Shown in pieces: positions 54,799 to 64,000 of a DNA stretch of 64,000 nucleotides. The number at the start of each line of letters is the position of its first letter. Position 1 is the stretch's first letter. The stretch lies in the NCBI RefSeq assembly GCF_949987535.1, contig NC_080082.1:46665374-46729373 (forward strand), given 5' to 3'. This stretch comes from Balaenoptera acutorostrata (lineage: Eukaryota; Chordata; Mammalia; Artiodactyla; Balaenopteridae). The notes under the pieces were generated by a model. It had not been told where the DNA came from. It saw only the letters and a list, made by a program, of their open reading frames with translations, and ran no database searches. The position numbers and the translations under genes are program-made.

Positions 54799-55159
54799 AA
54801 TTGAAGGCTTTTGGGTCACTGGAGGACACCTCAGATAAGTTAATAAACCAAGGACAGAATGGGAGAAAATTTTGTAATATTTTAAACTGAGAAGGGTTGA
54901 ATACCTAGACAGTAACCCCAAGAGAAAATGGTCAAATTCTATGTTCAGGAAATTTACAGAAGAGAAATCTCCAAAAGCTGAAAAGTATAAAAGGAGAGGC
55001 TGAAAATCTTTAGTTATCAGAGATATGCAAATTCAAACAAAGAAGATACCTTTTTATACCTAATGTATTGACAAAAATTGGACTGCTAGAAAATCCCCAG
55101 TGTTTGCAGGGATGAGGGAATACAAGACACTTATGCTGTGCTGGTGCGTCCATGACTAC

Positions 55160-55500
55160 TTAGTCCTATTAAACGTACATACTGCCCACAACTCAGTTCA
55201 GTTCCCTGGCAAATAGATGCTGAGAGTGTGCAGTGCATGCTGGGAGTTTCCTGAAGAGCATGCTCAGAATCAATGTCCCGGGGAGTGAAATTGATAAGAG
55301 AGGTTGAACTGGAATGCAGCCACCACAAAGACCTCACCTGTCACATTATTCTACAGGGAGCTCCAGAGCGGGGATGACCCTGGACCTTGAGTGAGGCAGC
55401 TCTCTTAGTCCCCTGGGGAGGGACTCAGTGGAGAGGGCAGCCAACTCCCCTAGCAGCTGGGACTCCGTTGGTCCTGAATAGGCTATCTGGGTGGCCTACT
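55160..55500 (+). repeat. Unclassified interspersed repeat, copy B
   Basis: Homologous to 44380-44790 through three ordered blocks (see copy A). It replaces or splits L1 sequence: ORF2-like text stops near 55150 and resumes near 55500. More diverged and shorter than copy A. Confidence 0.48.
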
Positions 55501-55960
55501 TTAGCAACCACTGTACCCTACAATCCAGGAATCCTAGCAATGGACCCACCTTCCAAAGGACACATGAGTATTGGTCACAGCATTAGTTGTGGGGGCAGGA
55601 GTTGGGAGCCTGTATGTCTAGTCCTGGGAAGATGGGTAAAATATAGAGACGTGAAGTAATTCAAAGCAATGGATTATATGTACACATAACAATATGGATC
55701 TTAACATTTATATAAATTAAAATACACTGATAACAGTATGCACTTGTCTAGAACGGAGACTAAAGAACAGATAGCATTAAACGCACTGCAGTGGTTGTCT
55801 ATGGGGTAAGGGAATGGGGTTAAAGAGAATAAATAAATAGACAAATCAAAAGGTAGGTTTTGCATAGATGAATGGTAAAAATATGCTGTAAATTGAGGAT
55901 TACAATGATCTCAACCCTCTGCTCTGGGGTCCCGGAAGATAAAAAGAAGGCAGTGTAGGG
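55500..55960 (+). mobile_element. Old L1/HAL1 3' fragment, sense
   Basis: CCTACAATCCAGGAATCCTAGC, ACATGAGTATTGGTCACAGCATTAG, GATGGGTAAAATATAG and AGCAATGGATTATATG follow L1 ORF2-end order. GCAGTGGTTGTCTATGGGGTAAGGG resembles the HAL1/L1M 3' UTR. Confidence 0.6.
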
Positions 55961-57829
55961 TCAGAAATTTCTAATCATTATTTAGATCAACCTCCAGATC
56001 ATTCCACATGCCTTTTTTTTTTTTTTTTCACATCTAATCCACATAAGTCTCTCATGGAGTTGTGGTCCAGCTGGTATATCTATTTTCCAGGCAAGCAGGA
56101 CTAGGGATTATTTTCCAGATGTTTTGGATTTAGGTTTTCATACTTGAATCTAATTGAGGGTTTGTGAAGAGCATGAAGAAAGAAGTTTAAGTTCTTCACA
56201 CTTTTGGAGTTCATTTGAAGAGAATAAATTCAAGCATGGGCTCAGAAAAGATGCTGCCAATGGAAAGTAGGCATGGAGAAAATCAGGAGTTCGGAGAGGC
56301 GGCGGCTCCAGCAGGGAGGGAAGGCATTCCTGGAGCGAACACAAGTGAAAAGTACAGTCTTACAATGAGGTGGAGAAACAACGTTCAAGAGATGCTCAAG
56401 TATTTTTAAATTGTGAAACTGCCAAAGAGAATTTGAGGCAGAATGTATACAGTCCACATGGAGAAAGGTTTTTTTATAGAAAAATCCAGTTTCTAGGATA
56501 TTCTTATCACCGTGTTGGGAAGCAGGAAATAAATTCAGAACAATGGCTTTGTGCAACTCTTAATGCCAAGAGTCCAGCCTCCAGTCTCAAAGTCTGGGCT
56601 CTTGAAAGTGAGAAAGTATATACAAGAAGATGTGTGAGTAGGCAGTCTGGGTTCTAGTACTGATGGCCACAGCCATGTTCTGTTATCTCAGATGAGTCCT
56701 GTCCCTCTTTGGATGTCAGCTTGCTCATCTGTAAAAGAAAAAGGTCAACTTTTTTTTTTTTTCCCCCTGAGTTTGATGTAAGAGAGTGAAGTAAGAAAGT
56801 GTTGATAAAATCTCTGCTCCTGCTGTCAGGGAGATGCAGCAAGACATCCAAGCCCCATCATACAAGCAACTGATGGGATTCTTTGCTGAAGAGAAGGAGG
56901 AGGAGGAGGAGGAGGAGGAAAGGAATAGGACTTGGAGGTGGTTGGTGCAGGAGGATAAAAAGAAGGAAAAAGAAAAATAATAATTTAAATAGAGTGTCTG
57001 GGAGCGTTTGCCATCCCTTCAATTTGTTGTAGTGTGAGCATTCACTACTGTAGTATATGTCTAGGGTTTTAAAATAAATAAATATATATTTAAAAACTTA
57101 TATGACCTCAATGCAATCCAGTTACATCATCTGCAGCTTAACTAACATAGCAACAATTTATTCCAACACTGGTGAAAAAAAATGGCCCTCTTGGACTTAC
57201 TGAAAACTGGCATATTTGTACACGGATGTACAACTGAATGATTTAAGGGACTTTTAAAGGAAATTTGAATTAGACGTTTTTCGTTTTGTTTATATGCCTT
57301 ATTGAGCATGTGGTGTTACAATTGCCCCAGCATCTGATGTCCCTTTCTACATTTGAGCTCTTCCTCACGTTTATGAGACAGAGCCTGCCTGCCTCCATAG
57401 AGATTGAAATGACAAGCTATTTTCCTAACTTCTTTTGCAAATAGGGCACAGGGACATGAGTCTGTGGATTAAACCTTAATGAAACCATGAAGTAGGGACT
57501 GTGTGTAATCATTCTAGATTGGTTGATTGGTGGTAGCAACAAGTGTCCACACCTTATTTCCTGAAGCACCAGTAGTGTAGTGACACCATGAGGGATGGAT
57601 GTGTAGGGTCTGTGGTGTTGGTAGTATTAGTCATAAGGTCTGGGCTCAGCAGTTGTGACCACAGTGCATCTGTGGAGTGATACCGGCTCTACAGTCCTGC
57701 TGGATATAAAGGTTTCTCAAAATCCTTTTAGTAATTTTTTTTTATTTTTGGTTTTGTATTATTCTGATTCTACTTCTGACTCTTGAAGATAAGAATCCTG
57801 ATGGGGGATATTAGAACTTAACTCCCATG
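55961..57829. other. Mostly unique DNA, no gene seen
   Basis: T-run 56010-56028. A weak sense MIR3-like stretch lies at 56640-56755 (GGGTTCTAGTACTGATGGCC ... GCTCATCTGTAAAAGA), and the 57340-57470 part recalls an LTR of the MaLR type. Frames at 56150-56657 on both strands are unsupported. The T-rich end from 57720 leads into L1. Confidence 0.38.
56891..56921. repeat. (AGG)n microsatellite
   Basis: About nine GGA/AGG units, flanked by purine-rich sequence (AAAGGAATAGG and AAGAAGG further right). Confidence 0.9.
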
Positions 57830-57982
57830 TAAGATGCGATGCTATATCTTTAAATACCTGATTTAATTTACCAGTGAGGCCATCTGGACTTGTTTTCATT
57901 GTGAGAAGTTGTTTAATTCCATTTTTTGTTGTTGTTGTTGTGGTTCGTATATAGAGAGTTTTTAAAATCCTCTATTTCTTCT

Positions 57983-58223
57983 TTTTATTAAATTAATTTT
58001 TATTGGAGCATAATTGCTTTACAATGTTGTGTTAGTTTCTACTGTACAACAAGATGAATCAGCTATACATATACATATATCCCCTCTTCTTTTGGATTTC
58101 CTTCCCTATTTGGTCATTAAGTAGAGTTCCCTGTGCTATACAGTATATTCTCATTAATTACGTATTTTATACATAGTGTCAGTAATGTATATATGTCAAT
58201 CCCAATCTCCCAATTCCTCCCAC
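57983..58223 (-). mobile_element. Young L1 3' UTR fragment, antisense
   Basis: Reversed tail TTTTATTAAATTAATTTTTATTGGAG, then TAATTGCTTTACAATGTTGTG, GAATCAGCTATACATATAC and TATACAGTATATTCTCATTAATTACG, to TGTCAATCCCAATCTCCCAATTCC. It is the same 3' UTR type as 6889-7006 and the tail of 42676-43090. A perfect 14-bp target duplication, CCTCTATTTCTTCT, lies at 57969-57982 and 58224-58237. Severely 5'-truncated (241 bp). Confidence 0.92.
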
Positions 58224-59395
58224 CCTCTATTTCTTCTAGTGTCTATTTTGGCAATTTATATCTCTTAGTGTCTTTCATTTCTTCTAAATTGCTGAAATTA
58301 TTTACATTAAATTGGTATAATATTTCCTCTATTATTTTTTAAATGTCTATGGGATCTCTGTGCTGCCCCTGCTTTCATTCCTATTATTTCATTCTTATTA
58401 CTGTCCATCTGTGTCTTCTTTTTTAGCTTTATTGTTCTATCTAGAAGATTGATGATTTTATTCATCTAGTCAAAGAACAACTTATGGTTTTACTGATTTT
58501 TTTCTAAAGTTTGTAAATTTCTTTTTTTATTGATTTCTGTTCTTTATTATTTCATGTTTACTACCTATTTGGGTTTAATCTGCTTTTTTTCTAGCTCCTT
58601 CTCTTATTTTAGATCCTTTTTCTCCATAAAATAAGAATTAATGGCTATACATTTTCCTGTAAATAATTGCTTTAGCTACATCTGATAAATGCAGTATGTT
58701 GTGTTTTCATACCCATTCAGTTCTAACTGTTTTTGATTTTTCTCTTTTGATTTCTTTTTTGATCCACAAGTTTCTCAGAGACATTTTTTCCAAATGTTTG
58801 GAAATTTTTCAGATATCTTATTATTGATTCCTATTATATTAAAAATATATCCTGTATGATTCCAGTCCTTTCAAATGTATTCACATTTTAAAAATCACTC
58901 AGCATGTTATCTATCTTGGTGAATGTTCTATGTGCAATTGAAAAAAAATTGTATTTTGCTATTATTGGGTGAAGTATTCAATAACTATGGATTAACTCCT
59001 ATTGATTGACAGAGTTACTAAAGATTTCTGTATCCTTATAGATTTTAAACTTGTTCTGTCAGTTATTGAGAGAGGAGTGTTAAAATCTTCAACTATATTT
59101 TGTATTTGTCTTTTTTCCTTTTAATTCAACAATTATTTGCTTTATGTACTCTGAAGATATATTTTTAGGTACATGCATGTTTGTTGTGTTTTTTGAAGAT
59201 TTGAGCATTGTATCCTTAAAAAATGTCTCTATCTCTGGTAATATTCTTGCACAGAAGTCTGCTTTGTCTTTTAATTTAGTCCTATGTCAGTCTCCTTATA
59301 ATTAGTTTCTGCATAATATACCTTTTTCTATCTCTTTCTTTTAAGCTATTTGTGTCTTTATTTTTAAAGTAGGTTTCTTATAGGTAGATATTAAT

Positions 59396-60865
59396 CTTTG
59401 ATATTCAGGAACAAAAAATTGAATTCCAAGGAATTCTTGGATATTTCTTAAATCAGCTATCCAATGTTTTTCATTACACTGTTTTTTTGTTTGTTTGTTT
59501 GTTTGTTTGGTGAAGTACACATTTATATATATATTTTTCAATAACATGTAGAAATAATCTCCATTTGAAAAGGGAACATTAACAAAAAATAAATGTCATA
59601 TAAAATTTATAAATTTGAAAAAGAAAACAAAATAATACCATAAAATTTAAAAGTTATCATTCTTTAAAAATTGTCATTCAAATATATTTAAAGAATTAAT
59701 AGAATACTATTTAAGTTTATACTTAACCAATTGATGTACATGGGGAAAATGTTAAAAGATTCATAAATCCAGTTCTTACTATTGTAACTATTGAAATATC
59801 ATTATTTAATGTCATTTTTCAATGCCTTCCTTTGCATTTCTGCTTCCATCAAAAAGATATGATTAAACCAGTAATAACAAAGTTAATAGCTGTGTTCAAT
59901 AAAAAAAGTATCATTCTTTAAAAAAATGGTAAGAACACAAAGCTCCTGTGCACTAGTATTTACCTTTTTTTCATGACAAATATTACAAATGTAGAAAATT
60001 TTCTTTCATTTTTTTCATTGATGTTGGTTAAATTGTTAAAAGTGCATCTAAAAGCATCTGCAAAGTGGGCTTTAGGGGACATATTCCTTCATACAAAATT
60101 ATTTCCTTTTTAACAATAAAAATATTTTGTCAGCTTGCCTTGATTTTGGTTTTGCCATTGAAATTGGTAACATTCAGATTTTATATCAGTTTCTAATTTT
60201 ATTTTAGAGTATTATACAATATTCACATATTCTGCTATTTGTATTTATCCTATTAAAAGTACTCACAAAGAACTATAGCCTATAGTGATTATTAAGCCAT
60301 TGGAATATGCTAGTGAACATTATGGGATAGTATTCATATAATGTTAATTTGAATCACCTATCAAGCAATATATATAGAACTGCACAGGCTCATGTGCTAA
60401 AAATACCAATTTAAGGACTTATTTTGAATTCAAAACTTGTATTTCTTGAAATACCACTCATAGGATTTACATAAAGTATGCTTTATAAACTTATTAATAG
60501 TTATTATATTTGCAAGAATGATTCACTATTAGTAGAAGACAGGGCCATAATCACAAATTTACAAGATGACAACAGTCTGCTTCTCTCTTACCTGCTCCTT
60601 CCCTGGTTCTTGTAAATGTTCTTCTTAGCTTTAGACTCTACACGTCAGTGTTTCCCACTCTTGCTTTTGGGTTGACATCAGTAGATTCCTTAGAACCAAT
60701 AACATCTCTATATTTATTGTGAAGCTTTAATTTGCACTCAAGATTTATAATTTTCCTGTTTTCCAAATTTCTTGACTGATATTTATTGGACTCATAATTT
60801 GGAGAAATATATAAATTTCCCTAAAATGCAAAGAAGCAATTCCATATGGAAATATTTATCATATA
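59396..60865. mobile_element. Unidentified AT-rich 1.47-kb insertion within L1
   Basis: The reversed L1 reads continuously if this block is removed: TAGGTTTCTTATAGGTAGATA joins TATATTTGAGTCTTGC, as in intact L1. The block is about 75% A+T, has a (GTTT)n run at 59481-59509 and contains two similar AGTATCATTCTTTAAAAA-type segments (59655-59670 and 59910-59927). No LTR ends, poly-A tail or clean target duplication was seen. The only frame over 60 codons (59341-59547, -) lacks a domain. It could be an old retroposed transcript, an ERV piece or a DNA transposon. Confidence 0.5.
59481..59509. repeat. (GTTT)n microsatellite
   Basis: About six GTTT units after a short T-run, inside the AT-rich insertion. 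Confidence 0.9.
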
Positions 60866-61309
60866 TTTGAGTCTTGCTTTTTCATCATCTAATAATCTCT
60901 GGCTTTTAATTGGTATGTTAGGCCATTTACATTTAATGTAATTATTAATATGGTAGAATTTATGTCTACCATTTTACTATTTGTTTTATATTTTCTACCA
61001 TCTTTGCTCTTTTTTCTCTTTTCCTATCTTCTTTTCAATCTATTAATCATTTTTTAATATTCCATTTTATTTCTACCTTGGGCATATTAGGTATACCTTT
61101 TTGTTCCATTTGTTTTAATTACTCATGGTTTTGCAAGTGTATTTTTACCTTTTTATAGGCTACTTTCAAATTATATTATGCCACTTTATGTATAATTTAA
61201 GAACTTAGAATACTATATGTCCACTTTTCCCTTCCCATCTTCCCGTCCTTTGTGCTACTGTGACCTTGAATTTTAATTCTGCAGATATTATTAACTACAC
61301 TGTTATCTA

Positions 61310-61372
61310 TATCTGTATTTATGTTTGTGTCTGTGTCTGTATCTATATCTGTATCTGTATATTTATCTCCAT
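61310..61372. repeat. (TGTATC/TGTGTC)n imperfect repeat
   Basis: Hexamer-like TGTATC, TGTGTC and TATATC units over about 60 bp, in decayed L1. Confidence 0.75.
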
Positions 61373-61527
61373 CCTTAAAATGTTATCTTTTTAAAAAAAC
61401 TATTGTATAATTACTCATCTATTTACCATTTCTTGTGCTTCCTCATCACTTTTTATAAATCGGAGTTTCTGTTTGGTGTTATTTTCTTTCTACCCAAAAA
61501 AGCTTTCTTTAATATTTCTTGTAGCAT

Positions 61528-61945
61528 TTCCATATGATTTGCTCGCACTTGAAATGTTCTTCCCCCAATTACCTGTGTGGCCAGTTCCTTCACTCCTTTG
61601 TCTTTTGCTCAAAGGCCACAGTCTATGTGAAGTCCCTTTAACCTTCTATTTAATATAGTATCCTGCCCCCACCTCCCGGCACTCTCTATAATCCCTCCTT
61701 GCTTTATTTTTCTTATAACCCTTAACATCAGATGACCTGCCTGATAATTTCTTTTTTGCCTACCTCCCTGCAGTTAGAATATGAGCTTCATGAGAACAGG
61801 GAATTTTATCTATTTTGTTCACTGATGCACCTATATACTAGTGCCTAGTGACACTAGTATTAGTGATAAACCTATCACCAGTGCCTATAACAGGGTCTAG
61901 CCCATATAGATTATCAATAATTGTTTCTTGAATGCATACATGAGG
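61528..61945 (+). mobile_element. L2 LINE 3' end, sense
   Basis: CACTTGAAATGTTCTTCCCCCAATTACC, TTCACTCCTTTGTCTTTTGCTCAAAGGCCAC, TTATAACCCTTAACATCAGATGACC, GTTAGAATATGAGCTTCATGAGAACAGGGAATTTTATC and TCAATAATTGTTTCTTGAATGCAT, a full L2 3' order. A small duplication of the CTAGTGCCTAGTGACACTAGT area lies near 61838-61885. Confidence 0.82.
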
Positions 61946-62139
61946 CTCTTCTCATGCCCTTACATGGAGCAGGGTTGCCTTCTCAACTCTTAGTCTGAAT
62001 CTGCTCTCACTGTATATAAGACTCTAGGACTAGTCAACTTGTTCTAACCAGGCAGTTAACTTATTTAGTGGTTGATCCAATCCAATGATTGACCCAATGA
62101 CACAATGACCTGTAATGAATGGGTTATTTCAGCTCATTC

Positions 62140-62400
62140 TCACATTTTCTGAAAACCGTCTCAGAGCCAGTGCCTGTACCAGATGGTGAGAATACAGAAG
62201 GAGGCTGATGCTGTCTCATCATGCTCAAAGGCCTCTAGTCGAGAGTATGATGAATTCACCCAGAATCACAAGGTTGAGTGATGCCACAGAGGCATGAACA
62301 AGGGATGGAACTGGTGCTCATGTGGAGGAGACCAGTAGGATTATTGGGGGTTACTTTCCAGGTGAGGTGACAAGTAAACTGGGTTTTGACAAAAATAAAA
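62140..62400 (-). mobile_element. L2 LINE fragment, antisense
   Basis: Reversed L2: AGCCAGTGCCTGTACCAGATGGTGAGAATACAG, then GAACTGGTGCTCATGTGGAGG, then GGTTACTTTCCAGGTGAGGTGACAAGTAAACTGGGTTTTGAC, matching '...TTTCCAGGTGAGGTGACATTTGAGCTGGGTCTTGA'. Confidence 0.65.
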
Positions 62401-63279
62401 TGGGAATTTGTGTGTAAGTACATATCTAAAGTGGAATAATTTGACAGTTTGAAAACAAAAAACACTGTGGTACCAGGTTCATGTTCACTGGCCAGAAGAC
62501 TGGTTCAGGCCTTCCATGACTGTGAAGTTCTCTCACCACACAAGACACCATCTCATGCTCTGCTTAAACACAGGTGCTTGAACCAGAGGAGTTTCTGCAG
62601 CTTCAGGACCTGTCCTCTCTCTATAGGCGGCACAAAAAAACTCTGAGAGGAAAACTCTTCCCCGCTGGTGGAAGGAGCTTGCCTGGCTCCTGCAGAGGGT
62701 GAGCAGTTCAGAGCCAGCATAATAAGCTCTCTTAGACAACATCTGATTTCCAACAGCTGGGCAACTCCTGAGGTTCTGTGCTCTCAGCACAGTCACAGCC
62801 AACATGACACACTCAGGGTTTTCATGTTGGGTACCAGAGATCCTCCTGCCAGAAGCTCTTGATGTAATCAAGACAATGCTTCCAAGGACTTGCACGACTC
62901 TAGGATCTGAGAAAAGAAACCTTACCCAGCTCCACTTGGGGGCTGTCCCTCTCTCAGTGAAGTAGTCTTCCATTTGACTTTGAAACCAGATTCTTGGGTC
63001 AGCTCCCATCTTTGCGTGTCCCAAACAACTCCTCCAAACTTTTCTCTCCTCAACCATTTCTACAGACATGTACTCTAATGCCTTAACCTGTCCCTAATCC
63101 AGTAAACAAAGCCTCAGTAACATATAAACATGATTTAAGTAAACAAATCTTCCCCCAAGTCTGTCACATAGCTGTAAGCAAAACTGAAAGGCCATGATTA
63201 ACAGGACTGACATCTGTAAAAAGGGAGGATGCAGCTTGGTTCTCTGCCAGAAGAGAAGGCACACTAGATTGATAATGAA
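62401..63279. other. Unique DNA with a 178-codon minus-strand frame of doubtful status
   Basis: The minus-strand frame 62533-63069 encodes 178 residues with no low-complexity bias and no repeat that I recognise. No domain, signal peptide or membrane segment stands out, and the plus strand is open over shorter overlapping stretches (62449-62646, 62668-62862). No upstream promoter or splice context is evident. Most likely chance or a decayed retroelement. Not called as a gene. Confidence 0.3.
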
Positions 63280-63480
63280 AATAATAGCCAATCTGTACTG
63301 AGTGCTTCCCGTGTACCATGCCCTGTGCTAAGTGCTTCCCATTGACTAGATCTCACTGATGTTCACAACCATCCAAAAGGAATGGGGTCTCTTTTCATCT
63401 GCATGCTGCAGATGAGGTTTAAAAAGTAGCTTACAGGAGGTCACAGAGCTAGTGCATGGAAGAGCTAGGACAAGGTGAGC
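63280..63480 (-). mobile_element. MIR SINE, antisense
   Basis: Reversed MIR: TGTACTGAGTGCTTCCCGTGTACCATGCCCTGTGCTAAGTGC, GATGTTCACAACCATCC, TGCAGATGAGGTTTAAAAAGTAGCTTACAGGAGGTCACAGAGCTAGTGC. Confidence 0.8.
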
Positions 63481-63499
63481 AGTAGTAGAGAGAAAAACA

Positions 63500-63645
63500 T
63501 TTACCAGCAGAGCTGTGTAGTCAAGCCTATTCTAGATCAGCCAGACCCCAGCTAACCCACATACATGGTTGGTAATAATAATTGTTATTTAAGTCCCTGA
63601 ATTTTGGAGTTCTCTGTTACATAGCAATAGCTAACTGATATGCTT
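63500..63645 (+). mobile_element. MLT1-like (ERVL-MaLR) LTR 3' end, sense
   Basis: AATTGTTATTTAAGTCCCTGAATTTTGGAGTTCTCTGTTACATAGCAATAGCTAACTGATA follows the MaLR LTR 3' terminus 'GTTTAAGCCACTGAGTTTTGGGGTGGTTTGTTAYGCAGCAATAGATAACTAATA'. Confidence 0.6.
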
Positions 63646-64000
63646 ACCTTCTCAGTCCGTTCTCAATTCTTACAGCTTGACAAAGCTCCCAGAATGGTGT
63701 AAACGCTCAATAACTGCTTGTTGTTTGAATTAATTTTTTTTTAAAGTCACCTTTTTAAAAAACCAGTTCATCGTAATGTCTCACTAATAACTGTCATACA
63801 TACACTGTGATATTCTTCCATGTGGTTTTGGAGGAATGAAAACAAACAAGTGAAGACAATGCTCTCTCTTGATATGGGTCACTAAGGATCCGAGATCCTA
63901 GGAGTCGGGGCCTGGGACCACACAGTTACCTTTGGCATCGCCTGGAGGCAGCTGATACATCCCACACCAGCTCTGATAAAGCCAGCCTCCTTCTTCTCCC
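63646..64000. other. Unique DNA, no gene seen
   Basis: A short L2/MIR-like end (CCAGAATGGTGTAAACGCTCAATAACTGC) lies near 63690-63719. The rest is mixed sequence running off the window edge. Confidence 0.4.

Larger units (their letters stand above)
53560..55150 (+). mobile_element. Old L1 ORF2-derived fragment, sense
   Basis: Sense L1 ORF2 C-terminal half. Landmarks are ATCATCATTTGCAGTTGATATGCTC near 53676 (matching '...TTTGCAGATGACATGAT'), AACAGTGTGGTATTGGCAAAG near 54184, TTAGAAGAAAATATAATATTGC near 54409 and AGAGATATGCAAATTCAAAC near 55019. All frames are broken. It hosts the CHR SINE at 54534-54798 and is interrupted by copy B of an unclassified repeat (55160-55500). Confidence 0.75.
57830..61520 (-). 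mobile_element. Second old LINE-1, antisense, host of two insertions
   Basis: Reversed L1 ORF2: AATTTACCAGTGAGGCCATCTGGAC (57868), TCAAAGAACAACTTATGGTTTTACTG (58470), TTTCTCAGAGACATTTTTTCCAAATG (58770), TAGGTTTCTTATAGGTAGATA (59372) and, after an insert, GAGTCTTGCTTTTTCATCATC (60870) and GGCCATTTACATTTAATGTAATTATT (60921). All frames are decayed. Inserts: young L1 tail 57983-58223 and unidentified 59396-60865. It abuts a sense L2 at 61528. Confidence 0.82.

Noticed and set aside
62920..62950. Possible intron in the 62533-63069 minus-strand frame
   Set aside because: The GT...AG stretch is only about 20 nt, far below the minimum mammalian intron length.

Overview
The window is mammalian nuclear DNA, and most probably cetacean (whale, dolphin or porpoise). 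The clearest evidence is four full tRNA-derived SINEs of the CHR type (5941-6229, 45503-45655, 48719-49031, 54534-54798), each with target-site duplications. The two long ones carry the extended tRNA-unrelated body that I know from cetacean genomes. Young L1 3' ends match the cetartiodactyl L1 lineage, and there are many old L2, MIR, MLT1-like and L1 fossils. I found no protein-coding exon, tRNA, rRNA, CRISPR array, operon or other bacterial feature. All long open frames are explained by repeats, low complexity or chance.

Layout. 1-3.5 kb is unique DNA with several AT-rich, TAAT-bearing blocks that look like conserved non-coding elements. 5.5-11.5 kb is one old antisense L1 split by at least five later insertions. 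11.5-25.5 kb is moderately GC-rich unique DNA with MIR and L2 fragments and one enhancer-like block (17.3-18.2 kb). 25.5-29 kb has microsatellites and an enhancer-like block (26.6-27.1 kb). 30.1-32.2 kb is an L2 broken by an antisense retroviral LTR. 33.6-33.9 kb is a long GA-rich microsatellite growing from an L2 tail. 34-42 kb is unique DNA with L2 and MIR pieces and a small CpG-dense patch (40.64-40.81 kb). 42.3-43.1 kb is a textbook twin-primed (5'-inverted) young L1. 46.9-52.4 kb is the richest run of candidate regulatory elements. 53-56 kb is a sense old L1. 57.8-61.5 kb is a second antisense old L1 holding a young L1 tail and an unidentified 1.47-kb AT-rich insert. 61.5-64 kb has L2, MIR and MLT1-like pieces.

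How it works together: the spacing of AT-rich, homeodomain-motif-rich, repeat-poor islands among old repeats resembles a gene desert or very large intron beside a developmental transcription-factor gene. This is inference, since no exon anchors it and conservation cannot be computed here. No previously undescribed biological system is evident. The best leads are the unclassified insertions (8031-8587, 59396-60865, the paired repeat at 44.4 and 55.2 kb) and the candidate enhancers.
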